Part shown: positions 25,423 to 38,860 of the stretch, piece by piece
How the letters are laid out: each line of letters starts with the position of its first letter
Position numbering within the stretch: position 1 is the first letter of the stretch
NCBI GenBank assembly: GCA_037976565.1
Contig: CP137672.1
Coordinates: 38,527,160-38,591,159, forward strand
Direction: 5' to 3'
DNA: 64,000 nt
From: Mesocentrotus franciscanus
Taxonomy: Eukaryota > Echinodermata > Echinoidea > Camarodonta > Strongylocentrotidae
Program-made: the position numbers and the translations under genes
The notes under the pieces: model-generated
Told to the model about the DNA's origin: nothing
The model's input: the letters and a program-made list of their open reading frames with translations, nothing else
Database searches by the model: none

Positions 25423-27869
25423 TTTATTTTTATTTCTTCCGTACACTTTTTGTGTAACGTTTACTCGAAATCGACATGGTCAATTTCCTTCAATTTCTGT
25501 CAGTCATCAGGCCCTATAATGTCAATTTCAAGTAACCTTCTCAAGGTCATGGGGTCATCGTGACGTCATCCAGGCGCCATTTTGTGAAATCACATTATCA
25601 ATCATATCTTCATGATGCGTCATCAAAGGTCATTCATATTCATATCACATATACTTCAAATCAAGGTCAACAGGTCATGTCATCAAAGGTCACATAAAGG
25701 TCATGCGCGCATGCGCGCGTCAAAATTTCAAAATGTTCAAAATCACTTTTTATTCAAATTTGAGTACGTTTCAGGCCATTTTAAGCATTTTCAAAACGCG
25801 CACGCGCAAATGCGCGCGCGTTTTCGCGCGTTTTGGCATTTTGCAACATAGAATCGCCAAATTTTCTCTGCATCATATTTGGCATATTTTTTCCAAGCAT
25901 TTTGATACCTTGTTCACTTTTTTCTGACCAGTAATAACGCAATGAGCGTCCGTCAAAGTATAACAGCACCCGCGGACCGCGCTATCTCTATCCACAATAC
26001 ATAGGCAAAAACATGCCTATACAAAACTCATTGTAACTCTTCAGAATGGATGGATACCCCAATTTTTTTCATATTTGGATAGATTATGAGTCGGAGATAT
26101 GATTTCATGTCTCATTTGACCCTCAATCAACTCATGACGTCATCATATCGGCCTCCGAACTCAAAATTTCAATTTGCATATTATGACGTCAGCATATTTT
26201 TGGAAAATTGATTGTATCTCTGTAAATATTGATCGATTTTCTTCCAAATTTTGATATGTTCTAGCTGAGACAATTCTCTACAAATGCAGTCATCACGATT
26301 TTTCATTTTGACAAAGGCATCATGACGTATTTTTGGGATTAAAGGAGGCATGTCAATTTTTCACATTTTGCGTGTATTCTCTATGGGACATGACTTTTTC
26401 CTAAACTGGATTCTACATTCCGTCTTTCGCGAGCAATATCTCCGTCGTTTTAGCTTTGTTTTCGCTGAGCTTCGAGTATGTTGTAGCTGAGACAATAAGC
26501 TATCACAAGTGTGCCCTTTATTTTTCGATCAGATGCCGGGATCATGCTCATATTTCACTTGCAAAGTGGGATTTGAGAATTCCATTTTCCGTTCACGTGT
26601 AATGTCTATGTGGATTATTTTGGTATAGTGGTCATAGCACTTGCCTCCCATTCCGGCGACCCAAGTTCGATTCCTGGTGGGTCATTTTTTTTTTTTTGCC
26701 GTCGTTTTAAATTTGATTTTATGATCTTCTTCGACTATTATAACATATTATCATATACAATCACAAACAATGTAATAAAATGCCTAATTTTGCGTGTTAT
26801 ATCTATGGGAGAAGAATGTCAATCGTTTGAGTACAACCCTATGGGAAATCTGATTCCTTGTCGTGTATTAAACCTATAGGGTTAATCTCCCAAGTCTGTT
26901 GGAATATATCAAATCATCCCATTTTCATGATGTTTAGTCTCCTTCCCAGACGTTTATACTTTCCAGTAATTCAGCCCAGGTATATGCAATCTTTACGTCT
27001 CTCCCGCGGACATAGAATTGTTTACATGTCTATAACTTCTCTCTTTCTCTATAATATAGTAAATATTCAATTCTATTTATGCTGGAAATATTAAAAGCAT
27101 CGTTCTCCATTGCATCTCTTTCTCTTGCTCTGTCTCTCCTCTCTCTCTTGCTCTGTTTCCTTCCCTCTCTTGATCTGCCCTCTATCCTTCTCTTGCTCTC
27201 TCATTGCATCTCTCTCTCTACTCTTTCACTCTCTCCCTATCTCTGTCTCCCTCTCTTGCTCTGCCTAGCTCCTCTGTCTCTGCCTCTCATTGTATACTCT
27301 CTCACCCTCTCCCTTTCCCGGCCTCTGGTTCTCGTTCTCCCTCCGATATCTATTGTAATTTTCTTTAATTTCCACTAGCTCTTCATTTTGCCCTTTGTAT
27401 TCTTATTTCACCCCTACCATGTTTCCTTATACTATCCTCTCTACTTCAAAGTGTATGCATTCTGATTCCTCTTTCTTTCCTCGGTCCAGCTCATGTATTT
27501 TTACATGTCAATAACTCGTCTCCCTCTCTCCTTCTCTATATCTATATTTTCATTAAATTTCATTATGATCATGATTTTGATCATAATCATTTCTCAATAT
27601 TTTGTTCATCAGTTAAGTTATCACTTCAGTTCAGGTCACAGTTCAATCTATCAGTTCATTCATCAGTTCATCAGTTTAGCTCATCAATTCAGTTCATTTC
27701 ACATCAGTTCAATATATCAGTTCATCAGTACTTCATTCATCAGTTCATATCTTAATACATCATTTTACATTAACATCATTAAATTGGATCATTGAATTGA
27801 AGATTAGCATGATCATAAGAATTGAAGACAGATCACCTAATTCGTCCTGATGACGAATTACTTTTCTAG
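25423..27869 (+). repeat. Array unit 13, full with a variant 5' core
   Basis: Alpha-like 5' end, but 25580-25770 differs from other alpha units: repeated TCATCAAAGGTCA/AAGGTCA motifs and a shorter CG-rich stretch, resembling unit 2 read in the same sense. From ~25790 it rejoins the common core. tRNA-like 26614-26684, CT-rich ~27100-27380, octamer array ~27600-27765, CTAG at 27866-27869. Confidence 0.8.
26614..26684 (+). tRNA. tRNA-Gly(CCC)-like pseudogene, copy 10
   Basis: Boxes A and B intact; followed by 13 T. Confidence 0.7.
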
Positions 27870-29525
27870 TTTATTTATTTCTTTATTTTTCTTATTTCCA
27901 CCCACTTTTTTGTTAGCAAGATAACTTGAAAATGGCTCAATCAAATACCTTGAAATTTAACACACATATGTATAGGCATATAAACAAAGCAAAATAAGGT
28001 TTTCAACCTTGACCTTGACTGATGACGTCATCTAGGCGCCATTTTGTGAAATTTTCTGAAAATCTACTCATGATCATATCTTCATAACGGAAAGTCATTT
28101 CTCATTCATATTTATCATGATTAAGGTCAATATCCGTCCGGTCAATTTCAGGTCAAAACGCGCGCGTGCGTACGTCCGCGTCAGCGCGCGCAAAATTTAA
28201 AAATGCTAAAATCGTCTCAAATTCATTTTGGATACGTTTCAGGCCATTTTAAGCATTTTATAAAAAATCGCGCACACGCACATGCGCGCGCGTTTTGCGC
28301 GTAACACCATTACACAACATAGAATCGCCATTTTTTCTTTCATGATAATTCCCATATTTTTTCAAACAATTTGATACCATGTTTATCTCTTTATGACCAT
28401 TAATAACAAGATGAGCGTCCATTCAAGATAAATGTCCGTGCGCGCGAGCTCTTGTAATACATAGCATATATGGGCAAAAACATGCCTATACAAAATTCAT
28501 TGTAACTCTTCAGAATGGATGGGAACTCCCAATTTTTTTCTTATTTGGATAGATTATGAGTCGGAGATATGATTTCATGTCTCATTTGACCCTCAATTAA
28601 CTCATGACGTCATCATAATGGCCTCCAAACTCAAAATTTCAATTTGCATATTATGACGTCAGCATATTTTGGAAAATTGATTGTATCTCTGTAAATATTG
28701 ATCGATTTTCTTCCAAATTTTGATATGTTCTAGCTGAGACAATCTACAAATGCAGTTATCACGATTTTTCATTTTGACAAAGGCATCATGGCGTATTTTT
28801 GCGATTAAAGGAGGCATGTCAATTTTTCACATTTTGCGTGTATTCTCTATGGGACAGGCATCAAAACTGGTATTCTGATTCCAAAGTTTTGAGCAATCTG
28901 TCGTTTTTCGTTTTCTGCCAGCTTCTATGGGAGAAATCTTCATTCTACATTCCAGTCTTGTTTGAGCAATATCTCGATTATTTTGCTCGATTTTCTGCCA
29001 GCATATGTTGTAGCTGAGACAACTATCAGAATGTGACATTTATTTTCGATCAGATGCCGGGATCATGCTCATATTTCACTTGCAAAGTGGGATTTGAGAA
29101 TTCCATTTTCCGTTCACGTGTAATGTCTATGTGGATTATTTTGGTATATTGGTCGCAATTGACTTGAAACGTTGCATGTTGATAGGTAAGACAAAATATT
29201 TCATATAAAAACACAAAATCGAGAATATGCATATTTCATTATGTTATTTAGATTTTAAGGTTAAAGGTCAAATATAGTGTACATGGTTTCTCTAAAACAA
29301 TGCTTTGTATAGACATGAAACTTGGCACACTAATAGACCTGAAATGAATAAGAGGATTTTTTAAAAAATTAAGGTCAAATCATGCCAACGGTATCTTAAC
29401 TACTTAGTATGTAAATTAGGATCAAAGGTCAAACATTTCACTGATCACTATCTCACTAACCATGTGTGGTATGCACTAATTGGAACAGCCCACCTATACT
29501 TGTTCCGAAACAAGTATTACATGTT
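27870..29525 (+). repeat. Array unit 14 (gamma 5' end, no tRNA-like, B 3' end truncated)
   Basis: First unit with the gamma 5' end (TTTCCACCCACTTTTTTG, GTTAGCAAGATAACTTG). Region 28856-29010 is rearranged relative to other units. At the box A position it reads GGTATATTGGTC and then switches to GCAATTGACTTGAAACG. The B 3' end has the ATACTTGTT/AACAAGTAT hairpin but lacks the final CTAG. Confidence 0.75.
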
Positions 29526-31129
29526 ATTCTTTATTTTTCTTATTTCCAAGCACTTTTTTGTTAGCAAGATAATTTGAAAATGGCTCAATCATATGTCTTA
29601 AAATTTGGCACACATATGTATAGGCATATGGAGAAAACACAATAAGGTTTTCAACCTTGACCTTGACTGATGACGTCATCTAGGCGCCATTTTGTAAAAT
29701 TTTCTGAAAATCTACTCATGATCATATCTTCATAACGAAAAGTCGTTTCTCATTCATATTTATCATGATCAAGGTCAATATCCGTCCGGTCAATTTCAGG
29801 TCAAAAACGCGCGCGCATGCGTACGTCCGCGCGTTAGCGCGCGCGCAAAATTTCAAAATGCTCAAATCGTCTCAAATTCATTTTGCATACGTTTCAGGCC
29901 ATTTTAAGCATTTTATAAAAATCGCGCACACGCACATGCGCGCGTTTTCGCGCGTAACACCATTACACAACATAGAATCGCCATTTTTTTCTTTCATGAT
30001 ATTTCCCATATTTTTTGAACAATTTGATACCATGTTTATCTCTTTATGACCATTAATAACAAGATGAGCATCCATTCAAGATAAATGTCCGTGCGCGCGA
30101 GCTCTTGTAATACATAGCATATATGGGCAAAAACATGCCTATACAAAATTCATTGTAACTCTTCAGAATGGATGGAACTCCCAATTTTTTTCATATTTGG
30201 ATAGATTATGAGTCGGAGATATGATTTCATGTCTCATTTGACCCTCAATTAACTCATGACGTCATCATAATGGCCTCCGAACTCAAAATTTCAATTTGCA
30301 TATTATGACGTCAGCATATTTTTGGAAAATTGATTGTATCTCTGTAAATATTGATTGATTTTCTTCCAAATTTTGATATGTTCTAGCTGAGACAATTCTC
30401 TACAAATGCAGTATCACGATTTTTCATTTTGACAAAGGCATCATGGCGTATTTTTGCGATTAAAGGAGGCATGTCAATTTTTCACATTTTGCGTGTATTC
30501 TCTATGGGACATGACTTTTTTCAAAACTGGATTCTACATTCCCGTCTTTCGCGAGCAATATCTCCGTCGTTTTAGTTTCGTTTTCGCTGAGCTTCGAGTA
30601 TGTTGTAGCTGAGACAATAAGCTATCACAATGTGCCCTTTATTTTTCGATCAGATGCCGGGATCATGCTCATATTTCACTTGCAAAGTGGGATTTGAGAA
30701 TTCCATTTTCCGTTCACGTGTAATGTCTATGTGGATTATTTTGGTATAGTGGTCGCAATTGACTTGAAACGTTGCATGTTGATAGGTAAAGACAAAATAT
30801 TTCATATAAAAACACAAAATCGAGAATATGCATAATTATTTCATTATATTATTTAGATTTGAAGGTCAAAGGTCAAATATACTGTACATGGTTTCTCTAA
30901 AACAATGCTTTGTATAGACATAAAAATTTGGCACTCTAATAGACCTGAATAAGAGGATTATTTCAAAAATTGAGGTCAAATCATGCCAATGGTATCTTAA
31001 CTACTTAGTATGAAAATTAGGGTCAAAGGTCAAACATTTCACTGATCACTATCTCACTAACCATGTGTGGTATGCACTAATTGGAACAGCCCACCTATAC
31101 TTGTTCCGAAACAAGTATTACATGTCTAG
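29526..31129 (+). repeat. Array unit 15 (gamma 5' end, no tRNA-like, B 3' end)
   Basis: Box A is intact (GGTATAGTGGTC near 30745-30757) but is followed by GCAATTGACTTGAAACG instead of the rest of the tRNA-like module. Ends with hairpin ATACTTGTT/AACAAGTAT, TACATGT and CTAG at 31126-31129. Confidence 0.8.
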
Positions 31130-31215
31130 TTAGGTGGGCTGTATATAATACAGACCACCTTATGTTTTCGTTAGAATTGCCTTTATTATTTATTTATTAT
31201 TCTTTATTTATTTTT
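31130..31215 (+). repeat. Solo hairpin end
   Basis: One ~80-bp copy: AGGTGGGCTGTAT facing ATACAGACCACCT, then TATGTTTTCGTTAGAATTG and a TTATTTATT tail. Repeated at 36385 and 36465. Confidence 0.65.
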
Positions 31216-32990
31216 CTTATTTCCACCCACTTTATTGTTAGCAAGATAATTTGAAAATGGCTAAATCAAATGCCTTGAAATTTGGCACACATATGTATAG
31301 GCATATGGACAAAGCAAAATAACGTTTTCAACCTTGACCTTGACTGATGACGTCATCTAGGCGCCATTTTGTAAAATTTTCTGAAAATCTACTCATGATC
31401 ATATCTTCATAACGGAAAGTCGTTTCTCATTCATATTTATCATGATCAAGGTCAATATCCGTCCGGTCAATTTCAGGTCAAAAACGCGCGCACATGCGTA
31501 CGTCCGCGCGTTAGCGCGCGCAAAATTTAAAATGCTCAAAATCGTCTCAAATTCATTTTGCATACGTTTCAGGCCATTTTAAGCATTTTATAAAAATCGC
31601 GCACACGCGCATGCGCGTGCGTTTTCGCGCGTACTGGTATTTTGCAACATAGAATCGCCAAATTTTCTTTGTCATCATATTTGGCACATTTTTCTAAGCA
31701 TTTTGATACCTTGTTCATCTTTTTTGACCATTAATAACGCAATGAGCGTCCGTTCAAGAAAATGTCCGTGCGCGCGAGCTCTTGTAATACATAGCATATA
31801 TGGGCAAAAACATGCCTATACAAAATTCATTGTAACTCTTCAGAATGGATGGGAACTCCCAATTTTTTTCATATTTGGATAGATTATGAGTCGGAGATAT
31901 GATTTCATGTCTCATTTGACCCTCAATTAACTCATGACGTCATCATAATGGCCTCCGAACTCAAAATTTCAATTTGCATATTATGACGTCAGCATATTTT
32001 TGGAAAATTGATTGTATCTCTGTAAATATTGATCGATTTTCTTCCAAATTTTGATATGTTCTAGCTGAGACAATTTCTACAAATGCAGTTACCACGATTT
32101 TTCATTTTGACAAAGGCATCATGGCGTATTTTTGCGATTAAAGGAGGCATGTCAATTTTTCACATTTTGCGTGTATTCTCTATGGGACATGACTTTTTTC
32201 AAATCTGGATTCTACATTCCAGTCTTTTTGAGCAATATCTCGTCGTTTTGCTGTTTTCTGCAGCTTCGATATGTTGTAGCTGAGACAATAAGCTATCACA
32301 AGTGTGCCCTTTATTTTTCGATCAGATGCCGGGATCATGCTCATATTTCACTTGCAAAGTGGGATTTGAGAATTCCATTTTCCGTTCACGTGTAATGTCT
32401 ATGTGGATTATTTTGGTATAGTGGTCATAGCACTTGCCTCCCATTCCGGCGACCCAAGTTCGATTCCTGGTGGGTCAATTTTTTTTTTTTTTTTTTTTGT
32501 CGTTTTAAATTTGATTTTATGATCTTCTTCGACTATTATAACATATTATCATATACTATCACAAACAATGTAATAAAATGCCTAATTTTGCGTGTTATAT
32601 CTATGGGAGAAATATGTCAATCGTTTGAGTACAACCTTATGGGAAATCTGAGTCCTTGTCGTGTATTAATTTTTATTCATAGTTGGATAGAGTATGAGTC
32701 GGAGATATGATTTCTTATAAAAAACAAAATCTAGAAAATGCATATTTCATTTTGATATTTAGATTTGAGGGTCAAAGGTCAAATATACTGTACATGGTTT
32801 CTCTAAAACCATGCATTATATAGACTAGAAATTTGGCACACTAATAGACCTGAAAAAGAGGATTATTTCGAAAATATAAGGTCAAATCATGCCAATGTTA
32901 TCTTAACTACTTAGTATGTCACTAAACATGTGTGGCATGTACTTGGAACAGCCCACCTATACTTGTTATTAACAAGTATTATATGTCTAG
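31216..32990 (+). repeat. Array unit 16 (gamma 5' end, tRNA-like, B 3' end)
   Basis: Carries the tRNA-like module (32407-32477) followed by only part of the A-type downstream sequence, which joins near 32670 to the B-type 3' half. Ends with hairpin and CTAG at 32987-32990. A GGTCAAAGGTCAA motif lies near 32771. Confidence 0.8.
32407..32477 (+). tRNA. tRNA-Gly(CCC)-like pseudogene, copy 11
   Basis: Boxes A and B intact; one A then 20 T follow, the longest terminator run among the copies. Confidence 0.7.
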
Positions 32991-34779
32991 TTATTTTTCT
33001 TATTTCCACCCACTTTTTTGTTAGCAAGATAACTTGAAAATGGCTCAATCAAATGCCGTGAAATTTGGCACACATATGTATTGGCATATAAACAAAGCAA
33101 AATAAGGTTTTCAACCTTGACCTTGACTGATGACGTCATCTAGGCGCCATTTTGTAAAATTTTCTGAAAATCTACTCATGATCATATCTTCATAACGAAA
33201 AGTCGTTTCTCATTTATATTTATCATGATCAAGGTCAATATCCGTCCGGCCAATTTCAAGTCAAAACGAGCGCGCATGCGTACGTCTGCGCGTTAGCACG
33301 CGCGCAAAATTTCAAAATGCTCCAAATCGTCTCAAATTCATTTTGCATACGTTTCAGGCCATTTTAAGCATTTTATAAAAAATCGCGCACACGCATGCGC
33401 GCGCGTTTTCGCGCGTAACACCATTACACAACATAGAATCGCCATTTTTTTCTTTCATGATATTTCCCATATTTTTCGAACAATTTGATACCATGTTTAT
33501 CTCTTTATGACCATTAATAACAAGATGAGCGTCCGTTCAAGAAAATGTCCGTGCGCGCGAGCTCTTGTAATACATAGCATATATGGGCAAAAACACGCCT
33601 ATACAAAATTCGTTGTAACTCTTCAGAATGGATGGGAACTCCCAATTTTTTCATATTTGGATAGATTATGAGACGGAAATATGATTTCATGTCTCATTTG
33701 ACCCTCAATTAACTCATGACGTCATCATAATGGCCTCCGAACTCAAAATTTCAATTTGCATATTATGACGTCAGCATATTTTTGGAAAATTGATTGTATC
33801 TCTGTAAATATTGATCGATTTTCTTCCAAATTTTGATATGTTCTAGCTGAGACAATTCTATACAAATGCAGTCATCACGATTTTTCATTTTGACAAAGGC
33901 ATCATGGCGTATTTTTGCGATTAAAGGAGGCATGTCAATTTTTCACATTTTGCGTGTATTCTCTATGGGACATGACTTTTTTCAAAACTGGATTCTACAT
34001 TCCCGTCTTTCGCGAGCAATATCTCCGTCGTTTTAGTTTTGTTTTCGCTGAGCTTCGAGTATGTTGTAGCTGAGACAATAAGCTATCACAAGTGTGCCCT
34101 TTATTTTTCGATCAGATGCCGGGATCATGCTCATATTTCACTTGCAAAGTGGGATTTGAGAATTCCATTTTCCGTTCACGTGTAATGTCTATGTGGATTA
34201 TTTTGGTATAGTGGTCATAGCACTTGCCTCCCATTCCGGCGACCCAAGTTCGATTCCTGGTGGGTCAATTTTTTTTTTTTTTTTTGCCGTCGTTTTGAAT
34301 TTGATTTTATGATCTTCTTCGACTATTATAACATATTATCATATACTATCACAAACAATGTAATAAAATGCCTAATTTTGCGTGTTATATCTATGGGAGA
34401 AATATGTCAATCGTTTGAGTACAACCTTATGGGAAATCTGAGTCCTTGTCGTGTATTAATTTTTTATTCATAGTTGGATAGAGTATGAGTCGGAGATATG
34501 ATTTCTTATAAAAACAAAATCTAGAAAATGCATATTTCATTTTGATATTTAGATTTGAGGGTCAAAGGTCAAATATACTGTACATGGTTTCTCTAAAACC
34601 ATGCATTGTATAGACTTGAAATTTGGCACACTAATAGACCTGAATAAGAGGATTATTTCAAAAAATAAGGTCAAATCATGCCAATGTTATCTTAACTACT
34701 TAGTATGTCACTAAACATGTGTGGCATGCACTTGGAACAGCCCACCTATACTTGTTATTAACAAGTATTACATGTCTAG
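32991..34779 (+). repeat. Array unit 17 (gamma 5' end, tRNA-like, B 3' end)
   Basis: tRNA-like 34197-34267; B-type 3' half from ~34460; hairpin with ATTA-type loop and CTAG at 34776-34779. Confidence 0.8.
34197..34267 (+). tRNA. tRNA-Gly(CCC)-like pseudogene, copy 12
   Basis: Boxes A and B intact; one A then 17 T follow. Confidence 0.7.
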
Positions 34780-36382
34780 TTCTTTATTTATTTTTCTTAT
34801 TTCCACCCACTTTTTTTTAGCAAGATAATTTGAAAATGGCTCAATCAAATGCCTTGAAATTTGGCACACATATGTATAGGCATATGGACAAAGCAAAATA
34901 AGGTTTTCAACCTTGACCTTGACTGATGACGTCATCTAGGCGCCATTTTGTGAAATTTTCTGAAAATCTACTCATGATCATATCTTCATAACGGAAAGTC
35001 ATTTCTCATTCATATTTATCATGATCAAGGTCAATATCCGTCCGGTCAATTTCAGGTCAAAAAACGCGCGCATGCGTACGTCCGCGCGTTAGCGCGCGCA
35101 AAATTTCAAAATGCTCCAAATCGTCTCAAATTCATTTTGGATACGTTTCAGGCCATTTTAAGCATTTTATAAAAAATCGCGCACACGCACATGCGCGCGC
35201 GTTTTCGCGCGTAACACGATTACACAACATAGAATCGCCATTTTTTTCTTTCATGATATTTCCCATATTTTTCGAACAATTTGATACCATGTTTATCTCT
35301 TAATGACCATTAATAACAAGATGAGCGTCCATTCAAGATAAATGTCCGTGCGCGCGAGCTCTTGTAATACATAGCATATATGGGCAAAAACATGCCTATA
35401 CAAAATTCATTGTAACTCTTCAGAATGGATGGGAACTCCCAATTTTTTTCATATTTGGATAGATTATGAGTCGGAGATATGATTTCATGTCTCATTTGAC
35501 CCTCAATTAACTCATGACGTCATCATAATGGCCTCCGAACTCAAAATTTCAATTTGCATATTATGACGTCAGCATATTTTTGGAAAATTGATTGTATCTC
35601 TGTAAATATTGATCGATTTTCTTCCAAATTTTGATATGTTCTAGCTGAGACAATTTTCTACAAATGCAGTTACCACGATTTTCATTTTGACAAAGGCATC
35701 ATGGCGTATTTTTGCGATTAAAGGAGGCATGTCAATTTTTCACATTTTGCGTGTATTCTCTATGGGACATGACTTTTTTCAAAACTGGATTCTACATTCC
35801 CGTCTTTCGCGAGCAATATCTCCGTCGTTTTAGTTTTGTTTTCGCTGAGCTTCGAGTATGTTGTAGCTGAGACAATAAGCTATCACAAGTGTGCCCTTTA
35901 TTTTTCGATCAGATGCCGGGATCATGCTCATATTTCACTTGCAAAGTGGGATTTGAGAATTCCATTTTCCGTTCACGTGTAATGTCTATGTGGATTATTT
36001 TGGTATATTGGTCGCAATTGACTTGAAACGTTGCATGTTGATAGGTAAGACAAAATATTTCATATAAAAACACAAAATCGAGAATATGCATATTTCATTA
36101 TGTTATTTAGATTTTAAGGTTAAAGGTCAAATATACTGTACATGGTTTCTCTAAAACAATGCTTTGTATAGACATGAAATTTGGCACAGTAATAAACCTG
36201 AATCAGAGGATTATTTCAAAAATTTTGGTTGAATCATGCCAATGGTATCTTAACTACTTAGTATGTAAATTAGGGTCAAGGGTCAAACATTTCACTGATC
36301 ACTATCTCAATAACCATGTGTGATATGGACTAATTGGAACAGCCCACCTATACTTGTTCCGAAACAAGTATTACATGTCTAG
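34780..36382 (+). repeat. Array unit 18 (gamma 5' end, no tRNA-like, B 3' end)
   Basis: Box A position reads GGTATATTGGTC then GCAATTGACTTG. Ends with hairpin and CTAG at 36379-36382. Very close to the unit at 62382-63976. Confidence 0.8.
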
Positions 36383-36540
36383 TTAGGTGGGCTGTATATA
36401 ATACAGACCACCTTATGTTTTCGTTAGAATTGCCTTTATTATTATTTATTTATTATTCTTTATTAGGTGGGCTGTATATAATACAGACCACCTTATGTTT
36501 TCGTTAGAATTGCCTTTATTTATTTATTATTATTATTATT
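36383..36540 (+). repeat. Two tandem solo hairpin ends
   Basis: Copies of the AGGTGGGCTGTAT/ATACAGACCACCT hairpin start at 36385 and 36465, period 80, each followed by TATGTTTTCGTTAGAATTG and TTATT-rich spacer. Confidence 0.65.
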
Positions 36541-38060
36541 TATTTATTTTTCTTATTTCCAATCACTTTTTTGTTAGCAAGATAACTTGAAAATAGCTAA
36601 ATCAAATGCCTTGAAATTTGGCACACATATGTATAGGCATATGGAAAAATCAAAATAAGGTTTTCAACCTTGACCTTGACTGATGACGTCATCTAGGCGC
36701 CATTTTGTAAAATTTTCTGAAAATCTACTCATGATCATATCTTCATAACGAAAAGTCATTTCTCATTCATATTTATCATGATCAAGGTCAATATCCGTCC
36801 GGTCAATTTCAGGTCAAAACGCGCGCGCATGCGTACGTCCGCGCGTCAGCGCGCGCAAAATTTTAAAATGCTCCAAATCGTCTCAAATTCATTTTGGATA
36901 CGTTTTAGGCCATTTTAAGCATTTCGCAAAAAAACGCACACACGCGCGTTGCGCGCGCGTTTTCTCGCGTACTGGCATTTTGCAAAATAGAATCGCCGAA
37001 TTTTCTCTGTCATCATATTTGGCACATTTTTTCAAGCATTTTGATACCTTGTTCACCTTTTTCTGACCAGTAATAACGCGATGAGCGTCCGTTCAAGAAA
37101 CATGTCCGTGCGCGCGAGCTCTTGTAATACATAGCATATATGGGCAAAAACATGCCTATACAAAATTCATTGTAACTCTTCAGAATGGATGGGAACTTTG
37201 TTTGTTTTCATATTTGGATATATTTTAAGTCGGAAATATGATTTCATGTCTCATTTGACCCTCAATTAACTCATGACGTCATCATAATGGCCTCCGAACT
37301 CAAAATTTCAATTTGCATATTATGACGTCAGCATATTTTTGGAAAATTGATTGTATCTCTGTAAATATTGATCGATTTTCTTCCAAATTTTGATATGTTC
37401 TAGCTGAGACAATTTTCTACAAATGCAGTACCACGATTTTTCATTTTGACAAAGGCATCATGGCGTATTTTTGCGATTAAAGGAGGCATGTCAATTTTTC
37501 ACATTTTGCGTGTATTCTCTATGGGACATGACTTTTTTCAAAACTGGATTCTACATTCCCGTCTTTCGCGAGCAATATCTCCGTCGTTTTAGCTTTGTTT
37601 TCGCTGAGCTTTGAGTATGTTGTAGCTGAGACAATAAGCTATCACAAGTGTGCCCTTTATTTTTCGATCAGATGCCGGGATCATGCTCATATTTCACTTG
37701 CAAAGTGGGATTTGAGAATTCTATTTCCGTTCACGTGTAATGTCTATGTGGATTATTTTGGTATAGTGGTCATAGCACTTGCCTCCCATTCCGGCGACCC
37801 AAGTTCGATTCCTGGTGGGTCATTTTTTTTTTTTTGCCGTCGTTTTAAATTTGATTTTATGATCTTCTTCGACTATTATAACATATTATCATATACAATC
37901 ACAAACAATGTAATAAAATGCCTAATTTTGCGTGTTATATCTATGGGAGAAGAATGTCAATCGAGTACAACCCTATGGGAAATCTGATTCCTTGGCGTGT
38001 TTTAATTTTGTTCTTCATATTTGGATAGAGTGTGAGTCGGTGATATGATTTCATGTCTCA
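36541..38060 (+). repeat. Array unit 19 (gamma 5' end, tRNA-like), truncated 3'
   Basis: tRNA-like 37752-37822. After ~38000 the downstream sequence fuses to core-like sequence (GGATAGAGTGTGAGTCGG) and the unit stops near 38060 without a 3' end. Confidence 0.75.
37752..37822 (+). tRNA. tRNA-Gly(CCC)-like pseudogene, copy 13
   Basis: Boxes A and B intact; followed by 13 T. Confidence 0.7.
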
Positions 38061-38860
38061 TTTGGCCATTAAAGGGCAAGTCCACCCTTATATTTTGTTC
38101 CTTTGTTTGAAAGTAGAAAAATTAGAAATGCAGATAAGTGAAAAGAAATAAAAAATAGGACACACAATAAAAAAAGTTATTCCTTGTGAAAGTTTAGAGA
38201 GTAAAATAAATTGGCAACTGTGAGTGATGTCACTGATGAGCAGCTCTTCATTTGATTGTACACAAATTTTTAGTAATTTTATTTTTTCTCCGCATAAATT
38301 TTTTGTTTAGACCTGTGCTTCGTATATAGTCAAAGCAATACATTGGTGCATGTCATGAGATATGTAAATGGGTTAATTATTGCACTCGTCATCAGCAGCC
38401 AGGGTGCAATAATTAAGCGAAATGAATAAAACAACCATGTTCCTTATTTAGGCAATTTATATCGGGCATAATACCCATTTAAACCTGTCACCATCTAATT
38501 AAAAGAAGAAGAAAAAAAAAATCCGTTTCTGAACCAGACACACAATGCATGTCTGGTCCTGGCTGTACGGATTTTTTTTTTAATTACAAAAAAAAAAATC
38601 CTATTTAAAAATATTTGTTTCCACGATATATCTGCGTTAAATTACAGATTTTGTAAAGAAAATAGTAGTGGTAGTTGACAGCATCTCTTGTTCTAATACT
38701 GCGATTGCATTTACAGTAAAACAATATTAAGTTTTATGTTTCAATAACACATTTAACACAAAATACACTAATGTTATATTTTTTCCCGCAAATTAAACTT
38801 GGGTGGGTACATTTTGAATGACAGGAACTATATATATAGGCAAACGGTAATAAACATGTA
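38061..38860. other. Unassigned AT-rich DNA with one hairpin
   Basis: No credible gene. It starts with TAAAGGGCAAGTCCACCC, which resembles a dispersed invertebrate repeat I cannot name. At ~38509-38580 there is an imperfect inverted repeat: outer arms AAAAATCCGT and ACGGATTTTT, inner arms CCAGACA and TGTCTGG. Confidence 0.5.
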
